A stretch of 64,000 nt of DNA, taken from Bryoerythrophyllum caledonicum (Eukaryota > Streptophyta > Bryopsida > Pottiales > Pottiaceae). Numbering within the stretch: the stretch's first letter is position 1; each line of letters opens with the position of its first letter. The notes beneath the pieces were generated by a model, which saw only the letters and a program-made list of their open reading frames with translations, ran no database searches and had not been told where the DNA came from. Of this stretch, positions 32,971 to 46,050 are shown one piece after another. Where the stretch lies: the NCBI GenBank assembly GCA_963971425.1, contig OZ020517.1:13084501-13148500 (forward strand), given 5' to 3'. The position numbers and the translations under genes were made by a program.

Positions 32971-35900
32971 ATGGGGAATTCGTTTGGGTGCTCGGCGTCG
33001 GGGGAGCGCTTGGTGTCGGCGGCCAGGGACGGCGACTTGCAGGAGGCGCAGGCGCTCCTCGACTGCAACCCCCGGTTGGCGAAATACTCCACGTTCGGCG
33101 TGCGCAATTCGCCGCTGCACTTCTCCGCCATGCAGGGCCACAATGAGGTTCGTCCTCCGTCTCGAAATTTTGACAGTTCTCTACTCTTGGGAGAGCTGGA
33201 GCTCAAGATTTGAGATCGGAGTTTTGTAATTTGGCGAGCAGGAGAGAGAAGAATGGAGGCTCTAATCTCTTGAAAAGAGTCACGGATGAGCATTTCGATC
33301 TACTGCTGTAATTTGGTGGTTGCTCTTTGTGAGCTTATTGTTTGATGGATTTATTGCTCTCCAGATTGTCACGTTGCTTCTCGAATGCGGGGTGGAAGTC
33401 AACACGCGCAACTATTGTGGACAGGTGTGTACGTCAGGGCTGTTGATTTCGATTCAGCGACATGATCAGGTCATGTTGATTATCAATGCTCACGTTCACC
33501 AATGCTCTACACATAACGTGTCGTTTCCCCCACTTTTGAATTTGCAGACTGCGTTGATGCAAGCTTGTCGCTACGGGCACTGGGAGGTGGTGCAGACGTT
33601 GCTACTCTACAGAGCAAATGTACGCAATACTCAAGCCATTTTCTGATTAACAGGCGTAGCTGAGAGTGGTTAGGATGCATCATGAGTCATCTAGAACCTT
33701 GATCAGTTGAAGCAGCGAATGGAGGTGGTTTTAGGTGAAGGATGATTCTTTCAGCTTATGCACATGTGGGCACATTGTCCAGGGTTTTTCTTCTTGCATT
33801 CTTGAGAGCAAATGTATATTTTTTTGACCCTGGCATTAGGGACTCATGTAGAAAACACCCTTGTGGGGCTCACGTATGCATTTCTGCAGTGACGCTCCCC
33901 TGGTTTGTTTCCTAACATGAGTTTCTAATGCAGATTTGCTTCACTTGGCGCATTTCGGACTTTGTCCGGTATTCCCTTGGAAGTTACCCTAATGGAATTC
34001 AGTACGGATTGGAGGTAGTCCACTACTTGGCCTCGTAAATTCTTCAGTTGTTTTCGGGGCTAAGTAGTGGATAGTAGGGATGGTTTCGCAATGGAATGGT
34101 TGCTTGAGAACTGATTAAGCTCGACAGATATGCTCAAAAGTGTGCATATCAGTTTCTGAACATACGTTGGGTTATGTGATCTCTTTTCCTTTCATTGAAG
34201 ATCTGAGGTTTTGGTGTGCAGGTGAACAGAGCGGATTACTTGAATGGGCGCACTGCTTTGCATTTTTCGGCAGTCAGCGGCCATGCACGGTGCATACGCT
34301 TGATTGTGGCGGATTATGTGCCCAGCATTCCCCAATTGTGGAATGCATTGAATGCGGATGGATCTGAAGGCTACCCAGACCAAAGGTAATTTATCAATTC
34401 TATCCTTGCTAAATGGTGTTGTTGGAGATAAATTTCCCCCCCAAGTGTTTAATAACGGAGTGCATTTGTCTTGCAGTTCTTTAGCTAGGATTGTGAACAG
34501 AGCAGCTGATGGAGGCATCACATCGCTTCACATGGCTGCTTTGAATAGCCACACCGAGTGTGTACAGTTGCTACTGGATCTTTCTGCAAATGTTCATGCA
34601 GTCACCGTTCAAGATGGCACCACTATTGATTTGATAGGTATTTTTTCCAATCTGAGGCCTTGATAATAAGAAGTGGTAGCTGTTACATATCTGCTACAAA
34701 GGCTGAGAGTTTTGTGAGGAAATCTCTAGCTGTCTTAGTGACTTGGATCTTCAGCTGAAGATATGCTAATTAGTAAAAGATTGGGTACCTTTACTGAGAT
34801 GGAAGAGTGATACAGGAGCAGGTAGTGCGCCGTTACATTATGCTGCTTGTGGAGGCAGTATACCCTGCTGTCAGGTGCCATATTCTACCTCATTTGCCTC
34901 CTAAAACATGTGTGCGGTTATGTTTGTATCTGGATACAGTAATTCTAAGGTGCGGAGGGTCTGCTGGTCTGTTTTAAACCAGAGCTTTTCTTGTTTACAG
35001 GCTCTCATTGCGAAAGGGGCAAGTCGGAGTGATACCAATTGCAATGGGTATGGTTATAGCTATTCCTCCATGTTTTTCTTTTGTACTGCGTGCTGTGCTT
35101 GGAAGGAACTAGTAAAAGGTTGTGGAGGTCATGTTGCCATGCATTATTGTAGACGCCAGGAGCAGTGGCGGTGATTGATATTGTGCTGCTGTCGGTGTGA
35201 GCTTTGATAGTCCAAGCTGACAATCTGCCCAACAAGTTCTAAACGCAGGATATTTGTACTTTTGGTGTAGATGGACAGCGTTGCAAGTGGCACGATTGTG
35301 GCGTCGGCATTGGCTGGAGCCTCTGTTGATACCGGACTCATCAATTCCCATCCAACCTTTCCCTCCGTCTCGTTACCTGGCTCTACCTCTCTCCAGTATC
35401 ATGAAAATAGCGAGGTATGTGTGAGTTTATCGTGCTCAGCATATTTCCAGTTCAGCTTTGTGGTTGAGTTTATTGTTCGAATAAAATTCGACCCAGACAT
35501 TCATTTATCTGGTGTGATTGTTGTTGAGGAGGCGTCATAGTGTTGTACCACTTATTGAGTTGCTTTCCCATCTAGCAGGGATTGTGGCTGGCGAAGCGTA
35601 GATCCTGCACCTGTGGACGCCGACCCCTGTTCTGTCTGCCTAGAAAGACGGTGTACTGTGGCTGCAGAAGGTATGATATCATCTCTTATTCTCGAACACT
35701 TTCTTCACTCACGCAATAGAATCGTTTGTTAGGTCACCGGAAGGTGGAACCAGAGACCCCTTTCTTCGCATTTCTCATAATTAAAACTACCTCTAAATAG
35801 TCCTTAATTAATCTAAAAGCGGCTCGAAGGAGAGGTTTAAGGCGGCTACTGTTTATAGTCACTCGTGCACACTCTATCTTCACTCTTAAAAAAACGGCTA

Positions 35901-36831
35901 AAATTACTTTGACTTGAGTTTAGAGAGCACCAAGCTCTTGCATTGACTTAATCGAAGGACAAGACCGCCAAGCTCTTCTATTGATTCAATAACTAATTAG
36001 AGTGAAGTATGATAAATCAAAAGAGGGGGTATCTCAGTGAAATTCGGGTGGCTTAACAAATGCTCTCATTACTTACTGATGGTTTTTCTTTTGTGTGTAC
36101 GCTGTAAAACATCCTGTAATTTCACGGAGAATGCACAGGCTTTTCTATATTACTGACAATCCACGATCCCTGTGGCAGGTTGCGGCCACGAGCTCTGCAC
36201 ACGGTGCGCGCTCTACCTCTGCTCCACCAACATCGTAGCCACCACGACTTCCAGTCCACCAGGCGCCATCCCCTGCCCACTCTGCCGGCACGGCATCGTC
36301 GCCTTCGTGAAGCTCCCCACCACCATCTCTCTCAAGGACCTCGCCAAAGTGAACCTCGCCGCGCTCACTCTGTGCACCACCTGCACCATGGAGATCTCGG
36401 AGCCGAACTCCGCCAGGGCCCTCCTCCATAACCGAGTGTCTCCTCTCTCCGCCCACCCGTTGAGATTGACCTGCCCTGGCTTCTCCGCGCTCAACTGCCC
36501 GGGAGGGTTCGAGTCCAACGACGAGAACTCCGGGTGCGCCTCGCCTGCTGTGACGTGCGGGTTCACAAGGTCCGACTCCAGGTCCGAGGTCCGAACCGAC
36601 GACTCTACCACCATTGAGAGCCTGGCGTGGCCTGCGCCTTCCCGGCTGAGGGGGACGCCTGTGGCGGCTGTGCAACCCGTACAGCCTGCTGATGCCGAGG
36701 TTGCGGTGGCGCCGCCCTTAAAACCGAGGCCACAGCGGGAGTTTACTCCGAAGAACGTGACTTCGAGGCAGTGGCTGAGGAAATCGTTTCGGTGGGGAAA
36801 CCACGCCAGTTTGAGGTGGCATAGAGGTTAG
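32971..36831 (+). CDS. XBAT32: XBAT32-type ankyrin-repeat RING E3 ubiquitin ligase
   Basis: Ten phase-consistent exons: 32971-33147, 33365-33424, 33548-33619, 34222-34385, 34477-34637, 34816-34874, 35001-35047, 35271-35414, 35579-35670, 36179-36831; 542 residues, near the 508 of Arabidopsis XBAT32. Starts [20 protein letters not shown]; Gly2 and Cys7 make N-myristoylation plus palmitoylation plausible. Ankyrin repeats run from about residue 48 to 290 ([76 protein letters not shown]). The C3HC4-type RING is split over exons 9 and 10: [11 protein letters not shown], then [14 protein letters not shown] and [10 protein letters not shown]. The Ser/Pro-rich tail is variable. In Arabidopsis XBAT32 ubiquitinates ACC synthases ACS4 and ACS7 and limits ethylene output; the moss-type target is not known. 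Intron 9 contains a J-family MITE. Confidence 0.95.
35733..36052. mobile_element. Intronic MITE-like element, J family (XBAT32 intron 9)
   Basis: Starts GTCACCGGAAGGTGG with GAGACCCC shortly after, and ends GGGGGTATCTCAGTG then AATTCGGGTGGC, an imperfect inverted repeat. The interior has TTACTTTGACTTGAGTTTAG and CACCAAGCTCTT. Related sequences lie in the VDAC and DRC2 introns. Confidence 0.6.
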
Positions 36832-37742
36832 GCAACCTCGGTTCTCTCTCGAGGTGGGTTCACTCTTGCACACACTCCTGTTTGAAAGGGAAGAAGTTCG
36901 GTGACCCATTTTGTCTCTGCTCGGGACCAGGGTTTTGCATGTCGTGGATTTGAGTGTCCAGGACCCGAGTTCCGCATACAAAATTGTACAATGTGTTATA
37001 CTATTGACAAGTCTAATTGTTGGCGCTTTTGCTTCTTTCCAGTGGAAACGTCCAAGTCTCCACTCGTTGTAAATGATCTGGCTTGATTTTTTCGGACTCT
37101 CGAAGCGTCATAGACTCACAGTGTCTAACTACCAAAGTTGGTACAATTTGTTACATCCTTCCATGTATCACTTGAATTGCAAACTGAGGCAAATGCATGT
37201 CAAAGTGGCTGGTTTGTCTTCCAGATCTGTGGAAAGGCAAAGACCAGGTTTGTCACTTTGCTGCGGCCAAAAACTCACCAGGTACTCTTCGAATTCCACT
37301 AACGTAACCTGATAGACAGATTGATCGATCTGGATTAACATAACAAGCATGAGATTAGTATATTGTAAACGAGGTGCAAGGTTAATCAGTACCTTGGTGA
37401 CAAGAGTTTAGTCTGCAAAGTTCATTAGTAGAAAGGGGAAAGGTAAATCTCAAATGATCAGACGCGGTGAGATGTGCACACATACGTGACATGTAGGGAA
37501 TCAAGACTCTTGTTCAGCAGGCTTTGTCTTTCTTGCTGGAGGCTCGTACCATGGAGCGGGAACAAGCCGGGGCGAGTTTGGCTTCTTCTTTATGGTCTGC
37601 ACCGCAGACAATAGTTTGCAGTGCATTAAAAAGTATCCATAGCATTGATACTGTCACCCAATGTTTCAACACAATTTTCTATTCACCCATAGTTTCAACT
37701 AGATACTCTCTCTTTTACTACTCTTTCCTCACTCAAAGTAGT
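36832..37742. other. 3' flank of XBAT32-like gene
   Basis: Probable 3' UTR and spacer; no further gene recognised. A J-family-like fragment (TTTTACTACTCTTTCCTCAC) lies just before element F2. Confidence 0.5.
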
Positions 37743-37744
37743 TA

Positions 37745-38230
37745 AGGTAAGCCTCCCCATAAGCAACTAAAACCCACAGCCAACGCCTATAAAATTGGGG
37801 TATATCCAACCCTCTTCCATCCCGTTACCACCAATTCACCTCCAAATGGAGGTTTGTTTTTAGTCAAGACCCTTACTTTTGGTCGTTGGTTATGGGGGGT
37901 ACCTACTGCTGGCCACCCACTGAACATGGCTGCAGAGGTTGAAAATTCATAACTAATTCAGTTTTCATCGGAAAAATATGAAATATGAAAAATATGAAAC
38001 TTGGGTTGGAACTGTAATTCTATTGGCTATCACTGAAAAATAAAAGTATAATTATCTCCACGCTCCATATATGCACATACTTTAACTATCACTGAAAAAT
38101 AAAAGTATAATTATCTCCACGCTCCATATATGCACATACTTTAACTATCACTGAAAAATAAAAGTATAATTATCTCCACGCTCCATATATGCACATTCTT
38201 TAACTTTGTCGGTTTTAGGGGGGCTTACCT
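37745..38230 (-). mobile_element. TA-flanked MITE F2, inverted, with internal triplication
   Basis: Same ends as F1 and F3 in reverse orientation (AGGTAAGCCTCCCC on the left, GGGGGGCTTACCT on the right), TA at 37743-37744 and 38231-38232. It is longer (486 bp) because a 59-bp segment is present three times. Confidence 0.85.
38028..38204 (+). repeat. 59-bp tandem triplication inside F2
   Basis: Three almost identical 59-bp units starting at 38028, 38087 and 38146 (TATCACTGAAAAATAAAAGT then ATAATTATCTCCACGCTCC ...). F1 and F3 have one copy, so the expansion happened within this insertion. Confidence 0.95.
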
Positions 38231-38561
38231 TATTAGATCAGAGCTTGGTGTTCTCTTAAACTCAAATGGAAAGAATACATGAAAAAGCATTTTAAAACAT
38301 TTTTTGAGGTGAAATGTGAGGTAGCAGAAGGTAAGAATGCTTTTATAGACTGGGTCGATTTTGGATGTACTGAAAAAAAATGGTAAGAATGCTAATATTT
38401 TTAAAAAATGGTAATAATGAAGAAAGAATTTGAATGTGAACAACTCTAATGAATATTAGGGCTCTGCCTTCTTCTTCTCTCAGCTAATTTTGGAATATTT
38501 AGAAATGATTATCTTATTTATTCAAACTTGGGTTGACTTTACAAATAATCATAATATCACT

Positions 38562-41500
38562 TTATGTTGAATTATTTACCACCAAGATGTTGTATTCTCT
38601 CTTGAGCTTCTCCGGGATGGTTTGGCTTTCAATGTAATTCCTCAAGGCAGAGGCAAGCTTGGTATTTTCAGCACTCATCTTGTTCCTCTCCATCTGAATG
38701 GCCAGTGTATCAAGCTTGGCCTGTTGCATCACTCCACTCAATCATCATAATTTGCAAGCACTGGAAAAATCAAGCCACTTTTTTAATCCAGTTTGGACAA
38801 TTTTAGTTATAATATTGGGTGTCAGAGTGATTGATTCATTTATTTGTTAACCCTCTAAGGACAAGCCAACCCAAACTTGACGTCCATAGCTATTTTTAGA
38901 GAGTAGTAGAAGATGCCTTGTTGCAAGGCTGTTTGAATCAACCCCGCAATCCTCGGGTGTCCACATTTGTTTTTCCAATTTGATTTTGGTTGGCTGAATT
39001 GAACCATGACCGTGTACAATTCGGCCGTATGCTTGGCCAGCTATAGCACCCCGTCGTCCTTGAAGGGTTAATGGAGAAAAAACAAGTGATAGTTTTCATC
39101 AAGGAATGAAGTTTTAGTGTATTTTCACATCCACTAATGGGTAAGTCATTTTGGACCTAATTTCTACTAGTAAAGTAATGTGAAGCTTCTATGCATGTGA
39201 CACTCATTGTGCCTCAAAAGTTGGCATGAAGTAGAGGATACTATTTCCATGTGGGAATTGTTGTAGTCTCCCATGAAAGCACAGATAGGCTAATTCCTTA
39301 ATTTCTAATTGAATTCCCTTGTATTTGATTGTAAAATGATACAATATCAAAAGAATAGCAAGTAGTTGGTGGATGATATGAATACTTTAATGAAGTAGTC
39401 TATCAACAATTACAGGGGTCTACAAGGATTTACTTTCTCAAGAAAATTAGAATAAATAAATTTTCAAGTTAAAAAATGGATTTGAGGTTCTCACTAAAAG
39501 TTCCAAGTGTGGGTATTTTTTATTTGTGGAGATCATTATCACAAGTACATTGCATGGTTTAAACCAATGGAAATAGTGTACCCTACCCTTGAATGAACAT
39601 GACGTTTGAGTGAGTGGATTTTTTACCTTGTTGAAGCGTTTGTTAAAGTTGGTCATATAGTCAATCTCTTCCACTTCATTGCCCGCTTGATTGAGAGCAT
39701 ATGATCCCCAATGGAAACGTTGTTTGCCACTCTCTACTGGTGGCGTAAGTGGCTCCGCAGGAAACTGACTAGGAGGTACAATGGGCACTCCCAACCCATT
39801 CTCTTCCCTCTCCTTCTCGGCCACTGCATAAACATTGTATCATTAGAAACAAAAGAGATTGACAATCATTCCCAATCCCCCTAAAATTTACAATACAAAT
39901 GTCACAACTTATTTCAAAACAAAATGCACTTTTCATATCACATGCGAAATCTAGATTTGTTAAACTAGCAATATTCATATTGTACTTTTCATGCCAGATT
40001 GGTTATATTGGCAAATTCTTGTTGTCGTGAAAGTAGTGTGACTTGTGACTAATTCCCATGCCTTCTAACTTTTGTATCCAATTAATGTAATTCTTATGCT
40101 GATTGGCCAACATAAAGAATATGGTGTTATTCTTTCTCTCTCTACTAATCAATTTTTGTATTTTTTCTCTATTCATGTGGTACTTTCGACAACAAAGCCT
40201 ATCTAAAATATTGAAATGATACAAAAACCTTAAAACGTTGGAAAAGATGATGGGAGTAAAAGCCGCTAATGTAAGAAATATAGCCAAATGTGCACTTTTA
40301 ATTAATATGTTGTTAAGATTGGCATACTTATTGCTAACATGCACTTGTGGACCCCATAAAAACATGAATGAAAGTCGGATGGGAATGCAGGACCTTACAA
40401 TCCTCGTCCGCCATGTCTCTGTCCAACAATGTTCCAGGCACAGTGGGGATTGTGGAGCAATGCAAAGGGTCAAATGGGAAGATCTTCTCATGATCTGTCT
40501 CAAGCTGGGTTTTAAAAATAAAATAAAAATTGCGTTAGATTTAGAATTTATTTAAATCACAAAAAAATAACTTATACATTTCACTTTGTGTTACTTGAAT
40601 AACTATGATACTTTGTGGTAAAGATTAGACTAATTGTGGCTCTCTCATAGTACATAGGACATATGAAGGCTTACCTTGCTGACATACTTTGCCATGACAA
40701 GCACTCGTTGCGCAGCCACATACTTGCCCATCAAACTATTTGTTGCATCCAAAACATGCCGTGAAACTTCCTACAAGCACGATGTTCATGAAAACGTCTC
40801 ATTTGCATGTGATGTTTTTAGAAATATGGTATCAGTATATTTGCACTTCTCACATGTATTCAACTATCCTATATTATAGGGCACACCTTCTTCTGTGCAA
40901 TTCAACATTTAAAAAAAAATTCTAGTGATTTTATTTGAGGTTTTGTGAGCTAGGAGAGAGGACTCTTTTATCCTTATGGGCCCCACGTAGAAATGGGCCC
41001 AAATATCTATAAGTAGAGATACAAACTTCTTATATGTATCCAAAGTATCCCGTGTTGTAGGGAAAACGTTCTACTTTCCATCACTGATGGAAAGTAGAAC
41101 GTTTTCCCTACAATTCAATCCCTTTATGTCATATTTAATAATTTGGAAGAATCTCAAGTATTTGGGACTATAAATGCCGCATCACGAGCTCCTTAAAATG
41201 TACATTCAAGAGCAGAAGAGTCCAAAATGAACTCAATTTGAGGTGGTTTTGGGACTTGGAATCTTCCCCATTTATTGAATATGACGTTGGTCTTCTGAAA
41301 AGTCTCATCAGCTCCTACAACAATGAAATTTTTGTCCATATGAAGTACCTTGAGATTGTTGTGCTCATGTCGTGATATTCTATCCAACAAGCTCTTCAAA
41401 TCAATATAGTGCTCCAACAAAACCTCCTTCTCCTCCCTCACATGTGTATTTGTAGTGTCCCACTCTTTGCTGTCAATGCACACAAAAGTAAATTTAGTCT

Positions 41501-44077
41501 CCATAACCAAAGTAAAGACAACGGGTGACTATGGCTTGCCAAGAAAACGGCCGAATTGTACTTAAACACAATTCAATTCAACCTGCGAAAACCAAATCGG
41601 GGAAGGTGAATGTGGACACATGAGGATTGCGGGATTGATTCAGAGAGCCATGTGCAAGGCATCTACTCCTACTCTCCAAAAATAGCTATGGTCATCCAAA
41701 TTGAGCCCTAAAGGAATAATCATGCTCACAATTAACCCGTCCATACTTGTCCATACTTATATGATTTCTAATCAAAAGATTGATCTAAGACCCAGGAAGG
41801 AAAAGTCAAGAGAGGGGGATATATCTTTATGAAACTGTGGGTTAATTTCAAAGTTATGTGGTTTTGGAATATGCTTACCCTTTAGTTATGATGCGACCAC
41901 GCCATAATGCAAGCTCTTCATGAACTTTGATGAGCTTGCGCATGCGCTGCTCAATGATGCGCGCTGTGACAGCATCCTTGGCAACCAAACTCTTGAATGA
42001 GATGGTCTTGGCTTCTGTGCTGCCCAGGTATTGCTGCACAAGATCACGTGGAAGCTCAAGTTCAGCCCTTTTTTTTTGGTTTCACTGTTACAGCACTACA
42101 ACAAACCTTGTCATTTTCATTTACTATTTCGAGGATTTTCTGAGCGGGGAGTCAATTAGGTCACAAAGGACAAAAAAGTAGATGCTTTTCTGATTTTCAG
42201 TGAGCGAAGAGCGACATTTAGTGAGTGAAGAGCAACACTATGGAATGAAAAATGACAGGGTTCCTTGTAGTGCGGAATGAAAAACGACGTTGTTTGTTGT
42301 AGTGTAGCCAGAGTGGCTACACAAATGTTTTGGAGAGCACACATTTGGCAACACAAAATTTCTCCTGAAACCATACAGGACCAAATTTACTCCATAAACA
42401 CAGATTAGTACATCCTTTCTGGCAACACGATGGAGTCCCCACTGTTCATTAGTAGCAACATGGTGATATGGCAACGGCCATCGATGAAATTTTTGGCGAT
42501 ATAAATCATAAATTTCCCACTTTCAGGGAATATTCATTTTTGGATTTTTTTTTCACCTTTTGGCTCCAAATTGTAAAAAAAGAAAAAGAAAAAAAGGGGG
42601 TTGCTCAGGTCATATTGTTGCCACATAGTAACAAACTTGCTGAAATTTACCTGATGTGTGTGCTCAATCCGCCGCTCCAGCTCCTCGATTCCACGTTCAA
42701 GCGAGAGCTTCAACATGTTGTACTCCTCAACGTTTTTGTTCTGTCTCACAAGCGATAACATGACACTAAGATACCGCATTTCGAAACTACAAAAGAGCTG
42801 TGTTACATGATAGAGTTCTTTGTAAGTATGATAGAGTTGATCTTACGCTTCAAACTCTTCCTGAAAGACGGCTAGAACTACTTTGGCTTGAGTTGAGAGA
42901 CCACCAAGCACTTCTGTAGAATGAATTCAAAAGAAGGGGTATTTTGCTGAAACTTTGGGCGACGTCGGTATGATTATGCAAAGAAGAGAATGTTGCAAAC
43001 CTTGAGTTCTTCCCGCAATGCTTCAAACACTTGTCTTCTTTCGTCAATGGCTTCGTCGGCGTCGGCTTGCATGGCCACAATCATGTCTTTCAGTTCCTGC
43101 ACGGACACCATATCCAGTTCTTCACATCACAGAAACAAAACTAAACCTCCGAGGAATACTACAAGGAATACATGAGTCCAGGTACCGTTTTCTGTTTCTC
43201 GTGGTTGGACGTCATGAGGTTCCGCTCCGTCATGAAGGAGCTCTCCAGGCCTTTCAAATTCTCTTGAAACTCCTCCTCCATTTTCTGCAGCGAACCAACA
43301 CAACGTCAACCAGTGTGTCCAGCTCGGAGGCTGGTGGGGATGAAGTAGTACCGCGATGCGCGAGAAATGCAGATCAATCAGAACGTCAAGCATCGACAAG
43401 TGCTTGATCTGAGCGCTCCGGTGCTGAGCTTCAGATTCGTCCATCTGCTTCTTGTACAAGTCTATGAAGTGATCCTTCGTTTCCACCTGATGCACATGCT
43501 TCTTCGCCAGCCAATCGATGTCCCTTCGTTGCTCTTCAATCTTGGCAGTGCGCATGATGACCCGCCAGTCTTTGTGGATCTGCAGCATGCTCTTCAAGCT
43601 CCGCTTCTCCTCGTCAATCTGAAACCATGAGCGAAGACGGTGAAAACCTAAAACTCACGACACCGTCCTGAAGGAAGCCGCGGAGACCCACCATAGCTTG
43701 CTTGAACGCTGCTCTCCTATCTCGAATGGCCTTCTTCCTCATTTCTTCAACCTGTAGACATTGATGCAAAGTCATCAGAGAAAGTTCTTTAAACACATGT
43801 GGGTGGAAAAAAGTGCCATTTACCTTGAGAGCCTCGAAGTCAGCTTTGGCTTTCATCTCCTCCTCTGTGAGTGGCTTCTGCAAGAAAGAATAACACCCTC
43901 CTCACACATCGACGACATCCAAGGTATGTGTTACCCACGAAACTAAAAATTAGGTCAGATATTGATAAAACTCCCAACATCTTTTCATAAAATGAACACA
44001 TTCTTGAAGGATTTTTAACGAGAGAGAAGAGCGGGTCAACTTACCTTCACCTTCTTCGGAGGCTTCTTGGGCGCCAT
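38562..44077 (-). CDS. DRC2: Dynein regulatory complex subunit 2 (CCDC65 homologue)
   Basis: Thirteen exons read on the minus strand: 44077-44045, 43877-43824, 43751-43692, 43618-43352, 43284-43186, 43096-43001, 42740-42651, about 42054-41879, 41469-41349, 40770-40675, 40504-40399, 39823-39627, 38720-38562; all phases agree and the product is about 517 residues (human CCDC65 has 484). It begins MAPKKPPKKVKKPLTEEEM. Diagnostic blocks: HKDWRVIMRTAKIEEQRRDI, NLMTSNHEKQKTELKDMI, EELKNKNVEEYNMLKLSLE, FKSLVAKDAVTARIIEQRM, LRNYIE near the C-terminus. Nearly all predicted coiled coil. DRC2 pairs with DRC1 and DRC4 as the N-DRC base plate linking outer doublets in motile axonemes. In a land plant this implies flagellated sperm and expression mainly in antheridia. 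Weakest border: the acceptor of exon 8, which has a poor pyrimidine tract. Confidence 0.93.
38847..39071. mobile_element. TTAA-flanked element H, 225 bp, in the last DRC2 intron
   Basis: TTAACCCTCTAAGGACAAGCC at the left and CGTCGTCCTTGAAGGGTTAA at the right (TTAA 39068-39071); the outer 15 bp are inverted repeats. It sits in DRC2 intron 12. Confidence 0.75.
41055..41113. repeat. Perfect 59-bp palindrome in DRC2 intron 9
   Basis: Left arm 41055-41083 and right arm 41085-41113 are exact reverse complements (29 bp each, one-base centre). The arm starts TTGTAGGGAAAACG and ends TTTCCATCA. In RNA it would fold to an uninterrupted hairpin. Confidence 0.95.
42847..42963. mobile_element. Intronic J-family fragment (DRC2 intron 6)
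   Basis: Contains GACGGCTAGAACTACTTTGG then CTTGAGTTGAGAGACCACC and ends GGGGTATTTTGCTG ... CTTTGGGCGAC, matching the J copies in the VDAC and XBAT32 introns. Only part of the element is seen. Confidence 0.6.
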
Positions 44078-44580
44078 GGTGGTGTTCACGAAAGCTTCTC
44101 TACAGATTTAAACAACTTCTGATACCATCCAACACAACACAGAAGCCAAAGCTCATTGACATGAGAAGCATGTGAGCATGTTGATCATTCAAAAGAAGCA
44201 AGCTTGTAACAGGGCCCATAAATTGTTGAAACCTGGTCTCTTTGATGAAATTAATATGGGAAATTTAGAATGAAAGTGGGTTGAATTTTCACAAACTTGG
44301 GGAAAAAAACTTCTTGCCAGTTGAGTCAAGATTATGAGCAGATGAAGAAGAAGTATTAACTTGGGTGGTAAAATATTCTCCATCTTCCCTGTTCAAGACT
44401 TTGGTGGTTTCATGAGTTGGGATGCTAATTTTCTCTTCTCACCTCTCATCAGTAAATGACAACTGATATTCATATTGTCATTTTTCATTAATCTGCATGC
44501 AATTCTGACTCAGTAATGGGACGTATAGCTTGACATAGGTTTATGTTGTCAAAATTTGGGTGTTAATATTTACAAGAAAG
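44078..44580. other. Upstream region of DRC2
   Basis: Probable leader and promoter of the minus-strand DRC2 gene. No other gene seen. Confidence 0.5.
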
Positions 44581-44800
44581 TACACTAAAGATCACATTTA
44601 GTGTATGTCAGTCTAAGGTATTTATAAATGCTATAACTTTTTACTCTTGATGAATATTTTTACTAAGAGCACAACTATCTATACTACTCAAAGAGGTGCA
44701 TCATTATAGACATAGTTGATAATAATACTCATCAAGAGTAAAAAGTTATAGCATTTTAAATCAATTAGTCTGACATACACTAAATGTGATCTTTAGTGTA
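44581..44800. mobile_element. 220-bp fold-back MITE
   Basis: Two arms of about 90 bp: left begins TACACTAAAGATCACATTTA, right ends TAAATGTGATCTTTAGTGTA; both contain AATGCTATAACTTTTTACTC or its complement. TA at both borders is compatible with a Stowaway/mariner-type element. Related short stretches occur near 6290-6400 and 27465-27590. Confidence 0.8.
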
Positions 44801-46050
44801 GTGGTTGTATACTCAAAAAATTTAATTGTGATGCATTGAAGTGAAAGAGGACTCAGTTGCTACCTAATTTCAATGCATCACTATTTTTTTTATTTTTTTT
44901 CAACTTGTTGCATTGAATAGAAACATGACTCAGTTGCTACCTGATTTCACGCCTAATAATAAGGTATGTCATTACCGCCTACTTTTCCAATACCGTCCAA
45001 TTTTCGTAGATTTCAGGGAGGAAATCTAGAAAGGGTATGGAAGTGGTTGGTCCTGTAAAACTGGGCGGACATGGACAGACATATCCTAGTATACCCTTAG
45101 ATAACCCCTAAAGGAGCTAGACAACGTTTCATCAGAACCACCCCAATACTGTCTCTCTAAGATGAGACGTTGTGAGACTAGTCAAAATAACTTTTTACTG
45201 GTTTCTATTGTGCGATCATCAAATTAATTACTACAAGAAGAGACTCAGAACATTTTGTAGACTTTGACCACACAGATTGTAAGATATATGTTTTTAGAGA
45301 GTGCAATGTGGTTTCTTTTCTTCCTAGCGTGGACAGGGTCAACATACTTTGACTTAAGATAATGGCATAATTTTTCACTAAACATTGCATACATCTTATG
45401 GATCTATGTTCTACTTTGTGTTAGGTCATTGCATGCACATATCTGCAATTATTGGAGGTGTTTAGGATAAGAAAAATGGACTTGTAATGATTAGGGGTAT
45501 TGAAAATTGCCACTTACATAGGAGGGTATTTTATTTTTAATATGCTAAATAATAAATTTATTGTCGGATATTATATGTAAATCCTAATAGAATCATTAAC
45601 CGTTTCTCAATTAGAAAAAAAATTATTTCAGAGAAAGTAAAATATTTAATTTTTGCTCATTTTAAAGTAAAATCAATGAGGGTTGCCAAGAACTTTCTTT
45701 TCCTGTGACCCGCCTTAGAAGAGTACACTATTCAACTTTACAGTAATACTATTTAGCTCCGTAGTCCCTGCCCGCCCTGCTTGTTTTCTTTGTTTTGAAA
45801 TTCAAAACCCTAGAACCTTAGTTTTGGGCATTTTTTTTAATAAAAATTTCCCCCACTAAACATTGCTTACCCACATTTTCAATATAAAATTTGGAAATTC
45901 ATGATCTAAATTGATATTGGCATAAGCTCCCCCAAATCACTAGAAGCCCACCTTGGTACTTTTGGTCTTATGAATTAATAAAGATGAAGACTTTAAAAAC
46001 GTAGGTGGTAGACAGATTGTCATTAGAAGCTCTATCAATAACACCATATT
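44801..46050. other. AT-rich spacer with B-like repeat remnant
   Basis: 45111 begins ATAACCCCTAAAGGAGC, a B-type terminus, and 45300-45420 (AGATAATGGCATAATTTTTC, TTGCATACATCTTATGG) recurs in reverse at about 63110-63200. No gene. Confidence 0.5.
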
